Assembly: GCA_002494725.1 (NCBI GenBank)
Contig: DACG01000015.1
Location: forward strand, 1-64,000
DNA length: 64,000 bases
Direction of reading: 5' to 3'
DNA from: Geoglobus sp. UBA235
Lineage (GTDB): Archaea > Halobacteriota > Archaeoglobi > Archaeoglobales > Archaeoglobaceae
A program made the translations under genes and the position numbers. The notes under the pieces are model-generated. The model was given only the letters and a program-made list of their open reading frames with translations. It made no database searches and was not told the origin of the DNA. Each line of letters begins with the position of its first letter. The first letter of the stretch is position 1. Below are positions 26,150-34,699 of this stretch, in pieces.

Positions 26150-26692
26150 TCAGAAAATTCCGAAGGGCATTGACATGTACTTCCAGAGTATTGCCAGAAT
26201 GGACATGATAAAGAGTGCATCCCTGAATGACTGGTAGTTCACTCTCATGATCTGTGTAAAAATTCCCGACTCTGGATAGAGTCTGTTCTTCTGAATGACT
26301 GAAAGCATCCATGCAACCCCAATAATGCTTGATGCTGCACCTATCATGAAGAATATCTCTGTGAGCTGAGACAGAAACAGTATGGCACCAATTCCAAGAA
26401 ACGGGATAAAGTCGGTGACGTGGTGGAGGCAGCATGCAACCATACTCCCTCCGGTGACCGATGTGCCTGCAAGGGCATTGCAGTTTCTTCCATGATGTCT
26501 GATGTGAGCAAACAGTCCTACCTGCACACCAAATCCGGCGTCTATAACTGCGATGTATGGGGTGTATTTCCTGAGATTCCAGTAAACAGCCTCAATTCCT
26601 CCTGTGAGATAATTGACCGTTACGTAGAACCCAAGAAGTGACAAGGAGGAAAGAATGCCGTAAACAACCCTCCTGTCCATTACGCCTTCCAT
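26150..26692 (-). CDS. integral membrane protein with CCxHH motif, possible metal binding
   Basis: About 180 residues with five hydrophobic helices. In the middle HIRHHGRNC and then GGSMVACCLHHVTD bring two Cys and several His together at a helix, a plausible copper or iron site. No family name is recognised. It overlaps the upstream 144-residue gene by 13 nt, and a DUF411 gene lies behind that, so the three form a likely operon. The start could also be at the inner Met (residue 5, 26680). A role in copper handling or membrane redox is inferred from neighbours only. Confidence 0.75.
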   Translation of the reverse strand: MEGVMDRRVVYGILSSLSLLGFYVTVNYLTGGIEAVYWNLRKYTPYIAVIDAGFGVQVGLFAHIRHHGRNCNALAGTSVTGGSMVACCLHHVTDFIPFLGIGAILFLSQLTEIFFMIGAASSIIGVAWMLSVIQKNRLYPESGIFTQIMRVNYQSFRDALFIMSILAILWKYMSMPFGIF

Positions 26693-27114
26693 TCCAGAAC
26701 CCTCTCTCCATCGATGTTTATCAGGAGTCTGAACTCCATTTTGCTGTTTATCAGCCTTAGAGCTTCTTCAGGAAATTCCATGAATCCGTATCTGTGATGC
26801 TCCCAGGATTTTTCGTCTTCCTTCCATGAGACTGGTCTGAATGTTTTTCTATCAACCTGAAGAGTGATGGAATCCATCATATCATACCTGTAAAGATCGC
26901 CCGAATGTGTGTCGAGCCGTACGTAGAACGTTGCCTTGGCCATTTCAGGATACTTGGGATTAAGAAAGATTGCTGTAACCTGAATATTTCCTTTGCTGAC
27001 TTTTGTCAGGTCTTCTTCACTGAATTCCTTACTTGTAACCTTGTTTTTAACTGATATTCCAATCAAAATTGCTCCAATTATCAATAGAATTGCAACAAGT
27101 CTCTTTGCATCCAT
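26680..27114 (-). CDS. single-pass membrane-anchored protein, operon with DUF411 gene
   Basis: A 144-residue protein with one N-terminal helix (about 5-22) and a 120-residue beta-rich domain outside the membrane. The domain has a notable W-K-E-D-E-K-S-W-E-H-H-R-Y segment with two adjacent His near residue 107. No family is recognised. It sits 42 nt after the DUF411 gene and overlaps the CCxHH membrane gene, so it is likely part of the same metal-related unit. It may be a lipoprotein-like metallochaperone partner, which is inference. Confidence 0.7.
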   Translation of the reverse strand: MDAKRLVAILLIIGAILIGISVKNKVTSKEFSEEDLTKVSKGNIQVTAIFLNPKYPEMAKATFYVRLDTHSGDLYRYDMMDSITLQVDRKTFRPVSWKEDEKSWEHHRYGFMEFPEEALRLINSKMEFRLLINIDGERVLEWKA

Positions 27115-27156
27115 ATTTTACATTTGATGAAAAATAATATAAAAGTTTTTCTCTGA

Positions 27157-27651
27157 TCAGAGTTTCATGAAAACATCCGTGCCAGAATCGTGGAGAGAAT
27201 ATATCACAAAGGGTTTCAGTTTCTCCCCCGGCATCCCAGGTGAGCCTGATGGCATCCCCGGAAGGGCTATTCCTCTGATTTCTGGTCTTTCTTTCAGAAG
27301 CTTCTCTATTGCCTCAACAGGAACATGACCGACAACAACATACCCTCCTATCTCGGATATGTGGCAGCTTGACATTTCATCTGCCACTCCGAATTTTTTG
27401 TGCTCGAGCTGTATATCCTCCACAACAGTAACATTAACCTTAAACCCTTTATTTTCCAGATAACCTACATAAAGTTCACAGCAACCACAATATTTGCCTT
27501 TAAACACTTTAACCACACTTTCAAATGAGCTATAGTTGTTACCATTAGTATTACCTTTGTTATCACCTACATTTTTCTGAAAATACACGGCTCCCCCAAT
27601 TATCCCTAAGGTAAAACTCAGTGCAATAACCATATATGCCAATCTGTTCAT
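27157..27651 (-). CDS. DUF411 family metal-binding protein, exported
   Basis: About 164 residues with one N-terminal membrane or signal helix (MNRLAYMVIALSF). The DUF411 domain shows KYCGCCELYVGYLE, SSCHISEIGGYVVVGHVP, and ALPGMPSGSPGMPG, all family hallmarks. These proteins are often linked to copper resistance or transport. The frame opens at 27792, but the ATG at 27651 starts at the signal helix and leaves 53-74 nt for a divergent promoter, so upstream residues are not coding. It heads a three-gene unit. Confidence 0.9.
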   Translation of the reverse strand: MNRLAYMVIALSFTLGIIGGAVYFQKNVGDNKGNTNGNNYSSFESVVKVFKGKYCGCCELYVGYLENKGFKVNVTVVEDIQLEHKKFGVADEMSSCHISEIGGYVVVGHVPVEAIEKLLKERPEIRGIALPGMPSGSPGMPGEKLKPFVIYSLHDSGTDVFMKL

Positions 27652-27725
27652 GGTCTGAAAACCAGGTGGTAAGATATTTAAATCTTTTTCATCTGACGTA
27701 AAATATGTCAAAAACAGGTGCTGAC
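27652..27725. promoter_or_regulatory. divergent promoter: DUF411 unit and methyltransferase
   Basis: AAGATATTTAAATCTTTTTC (27669-27688) holds TATA-like sequence for both directions and contains the near-palindrome AGATATTTAAATCT. It separates the DUF411 unit from the methyltransferase gene. Confidence 0.5.
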
Positions 27726-28322
27726 ATGAAAAGATATGACAGGGTTGCCAGAATCTATGATATTTTTGAGGCTCCAATGGAAATTCTCGCATTTTCAGGA
27801 TGGAGGAGTACTCTTTTCAGCCACATTCGCGGAGAGAGAATTCTTGAGGTCGGGATTGGTACGGGGAAAAATCTGCCATATTACAGAGAGTGGAGGGTGG
27901 TTGGAGTTGATATAAGCAGGAAAATGATTGAAAAAGCACATGGAAGAGCTGGAAAACTGAAAAAGCATGCTGATTTTGTTCAGGCAGATGCAGAGATGCT
28001 CCCTTTCAGGGATGAATCATTTGACGGGGTGATCTCAACATACGTCTTTTGCTCCGTTGAAAATCCTGAAAATGGATTGAAAGAGATACTACGGGTTCTG
28101 AAACCCGGTGGAAGGGCGTATTTTCTTGAACATGTTAGAAGTGAAAACGAAGTCCTTGGAAAAATCATGGATACCCTGAATCCACTATTCAGACTGATGG
28201 GTCCGGAGATAAACAGGAGGACTGTTGAAAGCATAAAAAGAACCGGGTTCACGATAATAAAGGATGTTCATCTCATGTCATCGGTTTTCAGACTTGTTAT
28301 AGCTGAAAGGCCATCAGCTTAG
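27726..28322 (+). CDS. class I SAM-dependent methyltransferase (UbiE-like)
   Basis: About 198 residues. SAM motif I is ILEVGIGTGKNLPYY, motif II VVGVDISRKM, and an acidic loop QADAEMLPF follows. Motif ILRVLKPGGRAYFLEHV closes the core. The family includes quinone (UbiE/MenG) and many small-molecule methyltransferases, so the substrate is not known. The frame opens at 27705 (ATG), but the ATG at 27726 has AGGTG at 6 nt and gives the family-like start MKRYDRVARIYD. The last 9 nt overlap convergently with the cytochrome gene. Confidence 0.85.
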   Translation: MKRYDRVARIYDIFEAPMEILAFSGWRSTLFSHIRGERILEVGIGTGKNLPYYREWRVVGVDISRKMIEKAHGRAGKLKKHADFVQADAEMLPFRDESFDGVISTYVFCSVENPENGLKEILRVLKPGGRAYFLEHVRSENEVLGKIMDTLNPLFRLMGPEINRRTVESIKRTGFTIIKDVHLMSSVFRLVIAERPSA

Positions 28323-28808
28323 CTGCTTCAGATACTCGATCACATCCCTGATATCCTTTTCACTCATCTGCCACCTTGGCATGCACAGATCAAGCTGCTC
28401 GCCCTCATCATCCACTCCCTTGGTTACTGCTCTTATTATATCCTCATCACTCATTCCGTGCATTTCTGCGAGGGTGGAGTACCTTATGTCAGGAGTCCTG
28501 ATTCCGCACATCATCGGATAGATTCCTCCCCTTCCATCTGCACCATGGCAGCTGGCACATCCTCCACCGTGCATGTAAAGCCACTGAGGGCCGGCGGTGA
28601 ATGGAATTCGCTCCTCCCTCTCGTTCACACCTGTCATGAATATCATCTCACCGTTTGATGAATATTCAGCCTTGTTTGGAAATCTGTACTGCTGGTACGG
28701 CATCATGCTGCCTTCCCAGCCATAGTGGAATATGTTGGCAGCAAGAAATCCTGCTGCAAATGCAAGGAGTGCAATCAGAACGGCATTGATGTTGAACCTG
28801 GAGTTCAT
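28314..28808 (-). CDS. mono-heme c-type cytochrome, membrane anchored
   Basis: A 164-residue protein with one N-terminal helix (about 10-30). The single heme site is CASCHGADGRGG, about residues 92-95 and on. The Met in LCMPRWQM is a likely axial ligand, and the helix DIRDVIEYLKQLS closes the cytochrome c fold. It would carry electrons on the outer face of the membrane. C-type cytochromes fit an iron-reducing member of the Archaeoglobales. No electron partner gene is adjacent. Confidence 0.88.
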   Translation of the reverse strand: MNSRFNINAVLIALLAFAAGFLAANIFHYGWEGSMMPYQQYRFPNKAEYSSNGEMIFMTGVNEREERIPFTAGPQWLYMHGGGCASCHGADGRGGIYPMMCGIRTPDIRYSTLAEMHGMSDEDIIRAVTKGVDDEGEQLDLCMPRWQMSEKDIRDVIEYLKQLS

Positions 28809-28843
28809 GAGAATGCTTGCTCGGCCACCTATATATCTTTTGT

Positions 28844-29332
28844 CTACTTCTTTATCCAGTCGCTTACGTAAATTCTGTAGGTCTTTCCAAACCTTTCCCT
28901 GTATATCAGATCCTTCTCCTCGAGCTTCTTTATCACCATCGAAATTTTCGAGTGTGAAAAGCCCGTTCTGAAGTGAAGAGAATCCTGGGTGATGCCCTCA
29001 TTCTCCACAACAATCCCGAATATTTTCTTTTCATCGTCGTCAAGAAGTTTTTCTGCAACCGCAATCTTTTCGCCATTGTTCTGTTTCTCTGGCTCAGCGA
29101 TAGCACCTGCTCCTGAATTTTTCTGGAGTCCACCGCTACTTCTACCACTCTGAACAGAGAGTATCAGAGGTGCAAGAATGAGAACAAGTCCCGTTGCAGC
29201 CAGAATTGATGGAATTACTCCATACAGCGGGGAAACCATCATGGAGTAGTGGTGGGATTGAGGGGCTATTGTGTAGGATATCGCCAGCAGCACAATGCCG
29301 GCTATCATGGCAATCAAGTACTCATTTTTCAT
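28844..29332 (-). CDS. membrane-tethered winged-helix regulator
   Basis: About 162 residues. Two hydrophobic helices lie in the first 70 residues (YLIAMIAGIVLLAISY and ILAATGLVLILAPLILS). After a linker comes a MarR-like winged helix: LLDDDEKKIFGIVVENEG, SLHFRTGFSHSKISMVIKKL, and a wing ending at GKTYRIYVSDW. The frame opens at 29392, but the ATG at 29332 begins just before the first helix and is preferred. A DNA-binding domain fixed to the membrane suggests it senses an envelope signal. Targets may be the neighbouring cytochrome or the split-barrel genes. Confidence 0.8.
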   Translation of the reverse strand: MKNEYLIAMIAGIVLLAISYTIAPQSHHYSMMVSPLYGVIPSILAATGLVLILAPLILSVQSGRSSGGLQKNSGAGAIAEPEKQNNGEKIAVAEKLLDDDEKKIFGIVVENEGITQDSLHFRTGFSHSKISMVIKKLEEKDLIYRERFGKTYRIYVSDWIKK

Positions 29333-29478
29333 CAGATGGAAATTAAACGTGCAGGTTGATATATCTTTTTCTTGGATGCATTCAGATATCAATGGACTAC
29401 AGCAGAGAAATGACCGGAAAATAAAGATTTAAATGCTCTTGGGAATTCATGGAATTTCAGTTGACAGGGTGAAAGGTG

Positions 29479-30681
29479 ATGGAAAAGTGGATTTACGAGC
29501 TCATTGTTGAGAGGGTACCTCCCTTCTCCTACTTCAACAGAGAAAACGCAGTTCTGCTTCAGCTTTTCATAATGCTTCTTGCAGGAGTTCTCATCTCATC
29601 TCTGGCAAATCTGCCTGCAATCTCAGCAGTGATGGGAGCTCTTACCATCCTTGTCGTAGTTCTGTGGAGCAGATTGACCTTAGTAATTGCACCCATGATA
29701 AGAACCTTCAGACCTTCCCTGAGTGAAATGGAAAGAGAGATCGTGGAGAGGTACAGAAAACTCCTTTTCAGCAGATACAGGCCGGAATTCATAATAGGTG
29801 CTGGATTTTTCATCCCTCTGATACTTCATCTGTTCAGGGATATGACTCTGTTTCAGCACTATCTGAGGAGCAATATATATGTGATATTCTTTGCACTCGT
29901 TCTCATCTGGGATGTTGCATACAGAGCCGGCATCGGATTCTGGGTATGCATCATGAACTTCGTCAGATCATACAGACTCCTGAAGGCATCCAGGATGAGA
30001 GAGGCTATGGATTACACGTTTCTGAATGATCTGAAAATGATGAAGAGGATAGACAGAAACAGTCTGAGCTTTGGAGTCGCTGGATTTCTGCTAATTCCTG
30101 TTATATATCCTGATCCCATACTTACATCTGCGGTAATGCTCTACTCTCTCTTCCTCATTGCACTCTCCGGTCTTTCGATATTCATCATTAGCAGGGTTCC
30201 ATGGCTGCCACCTGACATGATAGGACTGATGAGAGAGGCAAAGTTTGCCTACATAGGTCACATTGGAGGAAAGTTCCCTCATCTCACTCCAGTCGTGCAG
30301 GTTTTTGACGGGTACAACCTCTTTTTTGTCACAGCAAGAAAGAGTGTGAAGTACAGACTTCTTAAAAGAAATCCGAGAGTTACGGTTCTGATTGATGAAA
30401 GAGATGAGAGAGATTTTTTCAGAAACAGAGCCATAATGATTCATGGGTATGCAAGAGTTTATGATTCCTGGGCTGTCATGTTCAACATTCCAAAGCTCTT
30501 GAGAGTTTTCAGACTGTTCAGGAGTAAATACGGAGGGTATCTGAAAAAATATGGAGAAAGGAAGGAAAGACTGCCCGATGCATGGAGACTTACACCCATA
30601 GTAAAGAGAGTTCCTGTAGAGATAATTCCGGAAAATGTGATATACTGGAGGGGAGCGAGGAGAATCAGGATAAGGTTGTGA
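29479..30681 (+). CDS. membrane protein with C-terminal flavin split-barrel domain
   Basis: About 400 residues. The first 250 contain about six hydrophobic helices. From about residue 255 a pyridoxamine-phosphate-oxidase-like split barrel follows: FAYIGHIGGKFPHLTPVV, then LLKRNPRVTVLIDERDERD, and a C-terminal strand pair. These domains bind FMN, F420 or heme. Joining one to a polytopic membrane domain is unusual and suggests flavin-linked redox at the membrane. The next gene encodes a free-standing relative and overlaps it by 1 nt. Start chosen at ATG 29479 after GGGTGAAAGGTG. Confidence 0.8.
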   Translation: MEKWIYELIVERVPPFSYFNRENAVLLQLFIMLLAGVLISSLANLPAISAVMGALTILVVVLWSRLTLVIAPMIRTFRPSLSEMEREIVERYRKLLFSRYRPEFIIGAGFFIPLILHLFRDMTLFQHYLRSNIYVIFFALVLIWDVAYRAGIGFWVCIMNFVRSYRLLKASRMREAMDYTFLNDLKMMKRIDRNSLSFGVAGFLLIPVIYPDPILTSAVMLYSLFLIALSGLSIFIISRVPWLPPDMIGLMREAKFAYIGHIGGKFPHLTPVVQVFDGYNLFFVTARKSVKYRLLKRNPRVTVLIDERDERDFFRNRAIMIHGYARVYDSWAVMFNIPKLLRVFRLFRSKYGGYLKKYGERKERLPDAWRLTPIVKRVPVEIIPENVIYWRGARRIRIRL

Positions 30682-31133
30682 TGGCCATGCTTGCTCAGGA
30701 GGTCAGAGAGCTTCTGAACACAAACTATTTCGGGTATCTATGTACAAGGAGTGAGTATCCTCACATCACACCGATTTTCTTTGTTTACGATCAGAGAAGC
30801 TCGATATACTTCATGTCCGAGTACAGCTCCAAGAAAATAAGGAACATTCTTAGAGACAGACATGTGAGTCTCGTTATAGATCTCAGGGATGAGGATGATC
30901 CCTTCAACAATGAGGGTATTCTGGTTTTCGGAACGGCAAAGGTTTACATTCCCGGTGAAGTTGAGATGTACGAGTATGATATACTCTACACGGTTTACGA
31001 GCTTTTCAAGTCAAAGTATTCAGAATTCGTTGAGTTCGAGGACAGAGGAGATGTCATAGTTGAGATAAAAATGGAAAGAGTGAGCTACTGGAAGGGGCCA
31101 TTTTTCAAAAGCTACAGAATGGCAGAGAGCTGA
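30681..31133 (+). CDS. FMN-binding split-barrel (PNPOx-like) protein
   Basis: About 150 residues of the pyridoxamine 5'-phosphate oxidase-like fold. YFGYLCTRSEYPHITPIFFV begins the barrel (broken here as YFGYLC and PHITPIFFV), IRNILRDRHVSLVIDLRD follows, and the last strand is VIVEIKMERVSYWKG. It resembles the C-terminal domain of the preceding membrane protein, so the two probably arose by duplication. The frame opens at 30582, but the ATG at 30681 overlaps the upstream stop (TGATG), the usual coupling. The cofactor (FMN, F420 or heme) and substrate are unknown. Confidence 0.85.
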   Translation: MAMLAQEVRELLNTNYFGYLCTRSEYPHITPIFFVYDQRSSIYFMSEYSSKKIRNILRDRHVSLVIDLRDEDDPFNNEGILVFGTAKVYIPGEVEMYEYDILYTVYELFKSKYSEFVEFEDRGDVIVEIKMERVSYWKGPFFKSYRMAES

Positions 31134-31136
31134 TGA

Positions 31137-32486
31137 CTAAGGTCTGACTGAAAGTCTCGATATGAAGAATCCGGCGGTGTCATGAATGTGCGGATAAAGT
31201 CTCACAACCCTTTCAGCCCTGTCGAACAGTTTCTGTCCATATTTTCTGATTCCTGGCGATCCGACTGGAAGGTCAAGCCTTTCAACATCAAAAATCTCTT
31301 TCAGCTTTATCAGATTTCCCTCATTTTCCTCGAAGGTTATGCTGCATGTGGAGTAAACAACATCATCAGCAATTCTGGAGGAGTTTGCGAGCATTCTTCT
31401 CTGTAACCTCAGCAATCCCTGAAACTTCCTTGGGGAGTATCTCCACTTGACTGAAGGATAATTTCTGACAGATCCTGTCGAAGAGCAGGGAGCATCCAGG
31501 AGAACCTTATCTGCCTCGTACCTGAATTTTGCTCCATCGTGAATTCTGAGTTCAACGTTTCTGACTCCAAGTCTCCTAAGCCTCACCATCATTCTCTCCA
31601 CTCTTTCCTTGGAGTTATCAACAGCAACTATCTTCCCCCTGTTCTCCATCATAGCTGCCATGTGGCTTGTTTTCGATCCGGGAGCTGAAGCAAGATCAAC
31701 AACAGTATCTCCCGGCTCCGGATTCAGTGCTGCCGAAACAAGGCATGAGGCAAGATCCTGAATCACAAAATATCTGTCATATCCATCCAGAATTGTGAGA
31801 GGTTTTTCGTAAGAGACAACCCTGAAAACCTCGGGAAGTGGAGTTTCCTCAAGGACAACTCCCTGTCTTTGAAGAAGATTGAAAACAGATTCAGGAGATC
31901 TGAGAAGTGTGTTTGCTCTCACATACAGGGTTTGACTCAGGTTTGCGATGAGCAGCTCCTCATATCTCGAGGTTACCTTTTCGGCGATTTTCACATACCA
32001 CTCCGGATGGAAGTATCTGAGGGAGATATACTTCCTCCTGCTCACCTTCCTTATCTCCTCAAGCTCCCTGCCAACATCAACTTTTTCGGCATTTCTCAGA
32101 ACTGCGTTGACAAATCCTGCAGCTTTCGGACTTACCTCCCTCGCAATCCTGACCGCACTGTCTGTTGCAAGGGGAGGTGGAATTGACTTGAAGTGCATCT
32201 CATACACCCCAATTCTGAGAAGATTTCTCAGAAAGGGATTAACGCTTTTCAGATTTCTAAAGCCGAGAGCTCTTTCAAGAATGAAGTCAAGGAAGTTTCT
32301 TCTCTTCAGAACCTCAAAAACATACGCATGAACACTACCTCTGATCCTGTAATCAAGGTCCATGTCTTTGAAATACTCTCTCAGAGCAGATTTTGCTGAA
32401 ATGCTGTTTTCCTCGACAATCTTCAGAACTTCTGCTGCAATTTTCTGGGTTGGGATCACATCACTACCATCTGTGCGTGTGGACAT
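31137..32486 (-). CDS. NOL1/NOP2/Sun-family RNA cytosine-C5 methyltransferase
   Basis: A 449-residue protein with an N-terminal NusB-like RNA-binding domain (about 1-140) and a Rossmann methyltransferase. DLASAPGSKTSHMAAM is SAM motif I, DAPCSSTG holds one catalytic Cys and VYSTCSIT the other. The combination matches RsmB-like enzymes that make 5-methylcytosine in rRNA or tRNA. The 5' end overlaps the DUF424 gene by 31 nt, part of an operon with translation genes. Confidence 0.92.
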   Translation of the reverse strand: MSTRTDGSDVIPTQKIAAEVLKIVEENSISAKSALREYFKDMDLDYRIRGSVHAYVFEVLKRRNFLDFILERALGFRNLKSVNPFLRNLLRIGVYEMHFKSIPPPLATDSAVRIAREVSPKAAGFVNAVLRNAEKVDVGRELEEIRKVSRRKYISLRYFHPEWYVKIAEKVTSRYEELLIANLSQTLYVRANTLLRSPESVFNLLQRQGVVLEETPLPEVFRVVSYEKPLTILDGYDRYFVIQDLASCLVSAALNPEPGDTVVDLASAPGSKTSHMAAMMENRGKIVAVDNSKERVERMMVRLRRLGVRNVELRIHDGAKFRYEADKVLLDAPCSSTGSVRNYPSVKWRYSPRKFQGLLRLQRRMLANSSRIADDVVYSTCSITFEENEGNLIKLKEIFDVERLDLPVGSPGIRKYGQKLFDRAERVVRLYPHIHDTAGFFISRLSVRP

Positions 32487-32752
32487 CCTCCGATTCTCAA
32501 AACCCTCTTTTCATCAACAACTCCGATGCTTATGGCAAGTTTCACGGCTCTCTCCCCAGAGATGTTGGCTATTGTCGCCTGTCTGAGTGCCCGTTTCACG
32601 TCATCCTCATCAAAAACATCCTTCCCGTAAAAATCCTCCTTTATCTCAAGTCTCAGCTCACCTTCCCTGAAGTCCATGCCAACTATCTCCTCATCGCAGA
32701 CAGCGACCATCACCTCTCCCTTAACCCTGTATATTTTCATTCTGAAACTCAT
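32456..32752 (-). CDS. DUF424 family protein
   Basis: About 98 residues of the archaeal DUF424 family, of unknown biochemical role and commonly next to aIF2-beta. VMVAVCDEEIVG and the C-terminal GGCPHAQMVVM are recognisable. The ATG at 32752 overlaps the aIF2-beta TGA as ATGA; an inner ATG at 32740 is also possible. Position implies a link with translation. Confidence 0.85.
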   Translation of the reverse strand: MSFRMKIYRVKGEVMVAVCDEEIVGMDFREGELRLEIKEDFYGKDVFDEDDVKRALRQATIANISGERAVKLAISIGVVDEKRVLRIGGCPHAQMVVM

Positions 32753-33156
32753 AGACCTTTGACAGAGTGTTTGGCACCGCAGGCAAGGCATTTTACAAAA
32801 AGAACCCTTTCCTCTCTCACAAATTCTGTATCAGGAGCTCCACACTCCCTGCAGAGAACGTAGGTTCTGACGTAGTCATCAACCTCCTTCTGAACCTCCC
32901 TTTCGGTAAACTTTCCCTGAAGGATGAGCCTTCCTGACTCGGTGACACCTGCAGTTCCGAGAGATTTGACTATGTACTTGTAGAGGTGCATCTCATTCCT
33001 GTTTATTGCCTTTGCAATTGCTCCAAAGTTCTTGACAATTGTTCTGCTCCCCTCTTTCTGGACACTCACCTTGGGAATCTCAAATCTCTCTCTGCTGACC
33101 ACCTTTTCGGGGAGCATGCTGTATGCTCTTTCAAGCAACTCCTCATAGCTCTTCAT
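32749..33156 (-). CDS. eif2b: translation initiation factor aIF2 subunit beta
   Basis: About 135 residues. The alpha-beta core runs from RFEIPKVSV to VKNFGAIAKAINRNEMHLYKYI (split here as FGAIAKAINR and MHLYKYIVK), followed by a zinc ribbon CRECG-x-PDTEF and CLACGAKHSV. It binds aIF2-gamma and helps deliver initiator tRNA. The frame opens at 33270, but the family start MKSYEELLERAY is at 33156. It overlaps the DUF123 gene by 14 nt and the DUF424 gene by 4 nt. Confidence 0.95.
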   Translation of the reverse strand: MKSYEELLERAYSMLPEKVVSRERFEIPKVSVQKEGSRTIVKNFGAIAKAINRNEMHLYKYIVKSLGTAGVTESGRLILQGKFTEREVQKEVDDYVRTYVLCRECGAPDTEFVREERVLFVKCLACGAKHSVKGL

Positions 33157-33547
33157 GATCCAGCCTCTCTGCAAGTATGTAATTAAGTTTTTTCGCCTCA
33201 CTGATAAATTCCTCGGGATAGTCTGGAGAGTAGAAAAGATGGGAGTGGCACTTGCAGTCAGAGCTTCCAAAATTCTTTATACCCTCCATGAACCTTCCTG
33301 CAAGATCGGCCAAAGTATGCTCATCAGCTCTGCATCTGTAGGCTTCTATGGCACTGGCTTCAATGCTGAAATAATCCACATGCCAGTGAAGCTTCTTTTT
33401 CTTTGAAAAATGTCTCCTGACCCTTTTTGAAAATCCCCTTTTTGCCGAACCAACATAAACGTAATATCCCTTTCTGAATTCAATCTCACCGAGCTTTCCA
33501 ATCTGGATTTTTCTGTCCTTATCAAGCCTGAAGATTATGAAGTACAT
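33143..33547 (-). CDS. DUF123 / GIY-YIG-like nuclease family protein
   Basis: A 134-residue protein of the archaeal DUF123 family, related to GIY-YIG folds. YVYVGSAKRG marks the Y-x-Y-V-G core, followed by RVRRHFSKKKKLHWHVDYF. Many His and Cys (SDCKCHSHLFYS) lie near the C-terminus. Activity is not established, but a DNA-cutting or DNA-repair role is possible. It is the upstream gene of the aIF2-beta run. Confidence 0.85.
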   Translation of the reverse strand: MYFIIFRLDKDRKIQIGKLGEIEFRKGYYVYVGSAKRGFSKRVRRHFSKKKKLHWHVDYFSIEASAIEAYRCRADEHTLADLAGRFMEGIKNFGSSDCKCHSHLFYSPDYPEEFISEAKKLNYILAERLDHEEL

Positions 33548-33550
33548 TCC

Positions 33551-34648
33551 TCACATCACTTCCCTCAGCCTGTAATCCCTTCTCCCCATTCCAAGCTCCT
33601 CAGCATACTGAATCTGTCTGTATGGAGATGTCCACTCCCAGAAATCGCCCTCAATCAGGGCCTTTGATGTTTTTTCCTCTCTGAGATATGCCTCCATGCT
33701 TGCGTAATCTGCCGCAACGATGTCCTTGGATGCAAATATACCTATGTCCGGAACCTGCTGCACACTGCTGTAGGGGTGACAGTCGCAGTGGGGAGTTATG
33801 TCAATTGCAAAGTTTATGAACGCAAAACTGTCCCTGCCAACCACCTCCATAACGCCCTTTACTGCCTCAACAATCCTCTCTGCTATGTCATCTCCATCAA
33901 GCCATGGTCCTATCCTCACAGCCCCGGACTCACACACCTCATAGCATCCAAGACATCTCATGCATTTTGAAAGATCAATCCGGTAGTCAGCAATTGCATC
34001 AAAAGGACAGATCTCAATACATCTGTTGCAGTAGGTGCAGGCTTCTCTGTCTATTTCAGGTGGAGAGGGGAGGTGGATGTCAAACTTTGTTGTTTTCGTT
34101 ACACATCCAACACCTATGTTCTTCATCGCCCCACCAATTCCACCTCTCATGTGAAGCTTGAAGTGGGTTGCAACAACAACATAATCTGCCTCGGCTATCG
34201 CCTTGGCAACATGGACTTCCTTCAGATGATTTCCGCTCAGATCAACCCTGACTCCATCAAATCCCCTCAGTCCATCTGCAATCACTATGGGAGCGCTCAG
34301 GGTCTGGGATGTGAATCCGTTTTCCTCTGCAATTTCAAGCCTTCCAACTGCCGTGCATCTGTCCTTCAAAAGCCCCAGACCGGTTGTCTCTGTAACAAAA
34401 ACCCTCGCACCCCTCTCTTTCACCATTTCAGCAATTTTTCTTATGAACAGAGATCTGAGCATCTTGGTTGTACCTCTGTCCCCAAAATGGGTCTTGATTG
34501 CAACCACATCTCCCGAGGAAATGTCATCGAGTATTCTGCTTTCATCAACAACTCTCTCAAGTCTGGAAACGAGGCTTTGTTCCGGCTGGTACCACCTCGC
34601 AGGATCTGTGACATTGACCTCGGCAGGTGTAAAAAAGACATCTCTCAT
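33551..34648 (-). CDS. DUF362 protein with two 4Fe-4S clusters
   Basis: About 365 residues. A DUF362 domain fills most of the chain (VAIKTHFGDRGTTKML, HFKLHMRGGIGGAMKNIGVG as recognisable pieces, kept short: GGIGGAMKNIG). An 8Fe ferredoxin insert is at about 205-240: CTYCNRCIEICP and CMRCLGCYEVCE. The reaction is unknown; related proteins act as ferredoxin-like redox partners. The frame opens at 34672, but MRDVFFTPAEV at 34648 is the likely start. It shares a short divergent promoter with the next gene. Confidence 0.85.
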   Translation of the reverse strand: MRDVFFTPAEVNVTDPARWYQPEQSLVSRLERVVDESRILDDISSGDVVAIKTHFGDRGTTKMLRSLFIRKIAEMVKERGARVFVTETTGLGLLKDRCTAVGRLEIAEENGFTSQTLSAPIVIADGLRGFDGVRVDLSGNHLKEVHVAKAIAEADYVVVATHFKLHMRGGIGGAMKNIGVGCVTKTTKFDIHLPSPPEIDREACTYCNRCIEICPFDAIADYRIDLSKCMRCLGCYEVCESGAVRIGPWLDGDDIAERIVEAVKGVMEVVGRDSFAFINFAIDITPHCDCHPYSSVQQVPDIGIFASKDIVAADYASMEAYLREEKTSKALIEGDFWEWTSPYRQIQYAEELGMGRRDYRLREVM

Positions 34649-34699
34649 GAAAATTAGAGACTCAGCAAACATTATATATCTTTTGCAAAATTTTGATGC
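34649..34699. promoter_or_regulatory. divergent promoter with shared TATA element
   Basis: ATTATATATCTTTTG (about 34670-34684) works as a TATA box in both directions. It lies about 25 nt before the ATG at 34700, so that message is probably leaderless, and a similar distance from the DUF362 start. Confidence 0.6.

Noticed and set aside
25797..26435. 212-codon open frame opposite the helicase 3' end
   Set aside because: It overlaps two well-supported genes in other frames and has no family features or ribosome site.
34073..34657. 194-codon open frame opposite the DUF362 gene
   Set aside because: The DUF362 frame has clear iron-sulfur motifs; the opposite frame is a shadow with odd composition.
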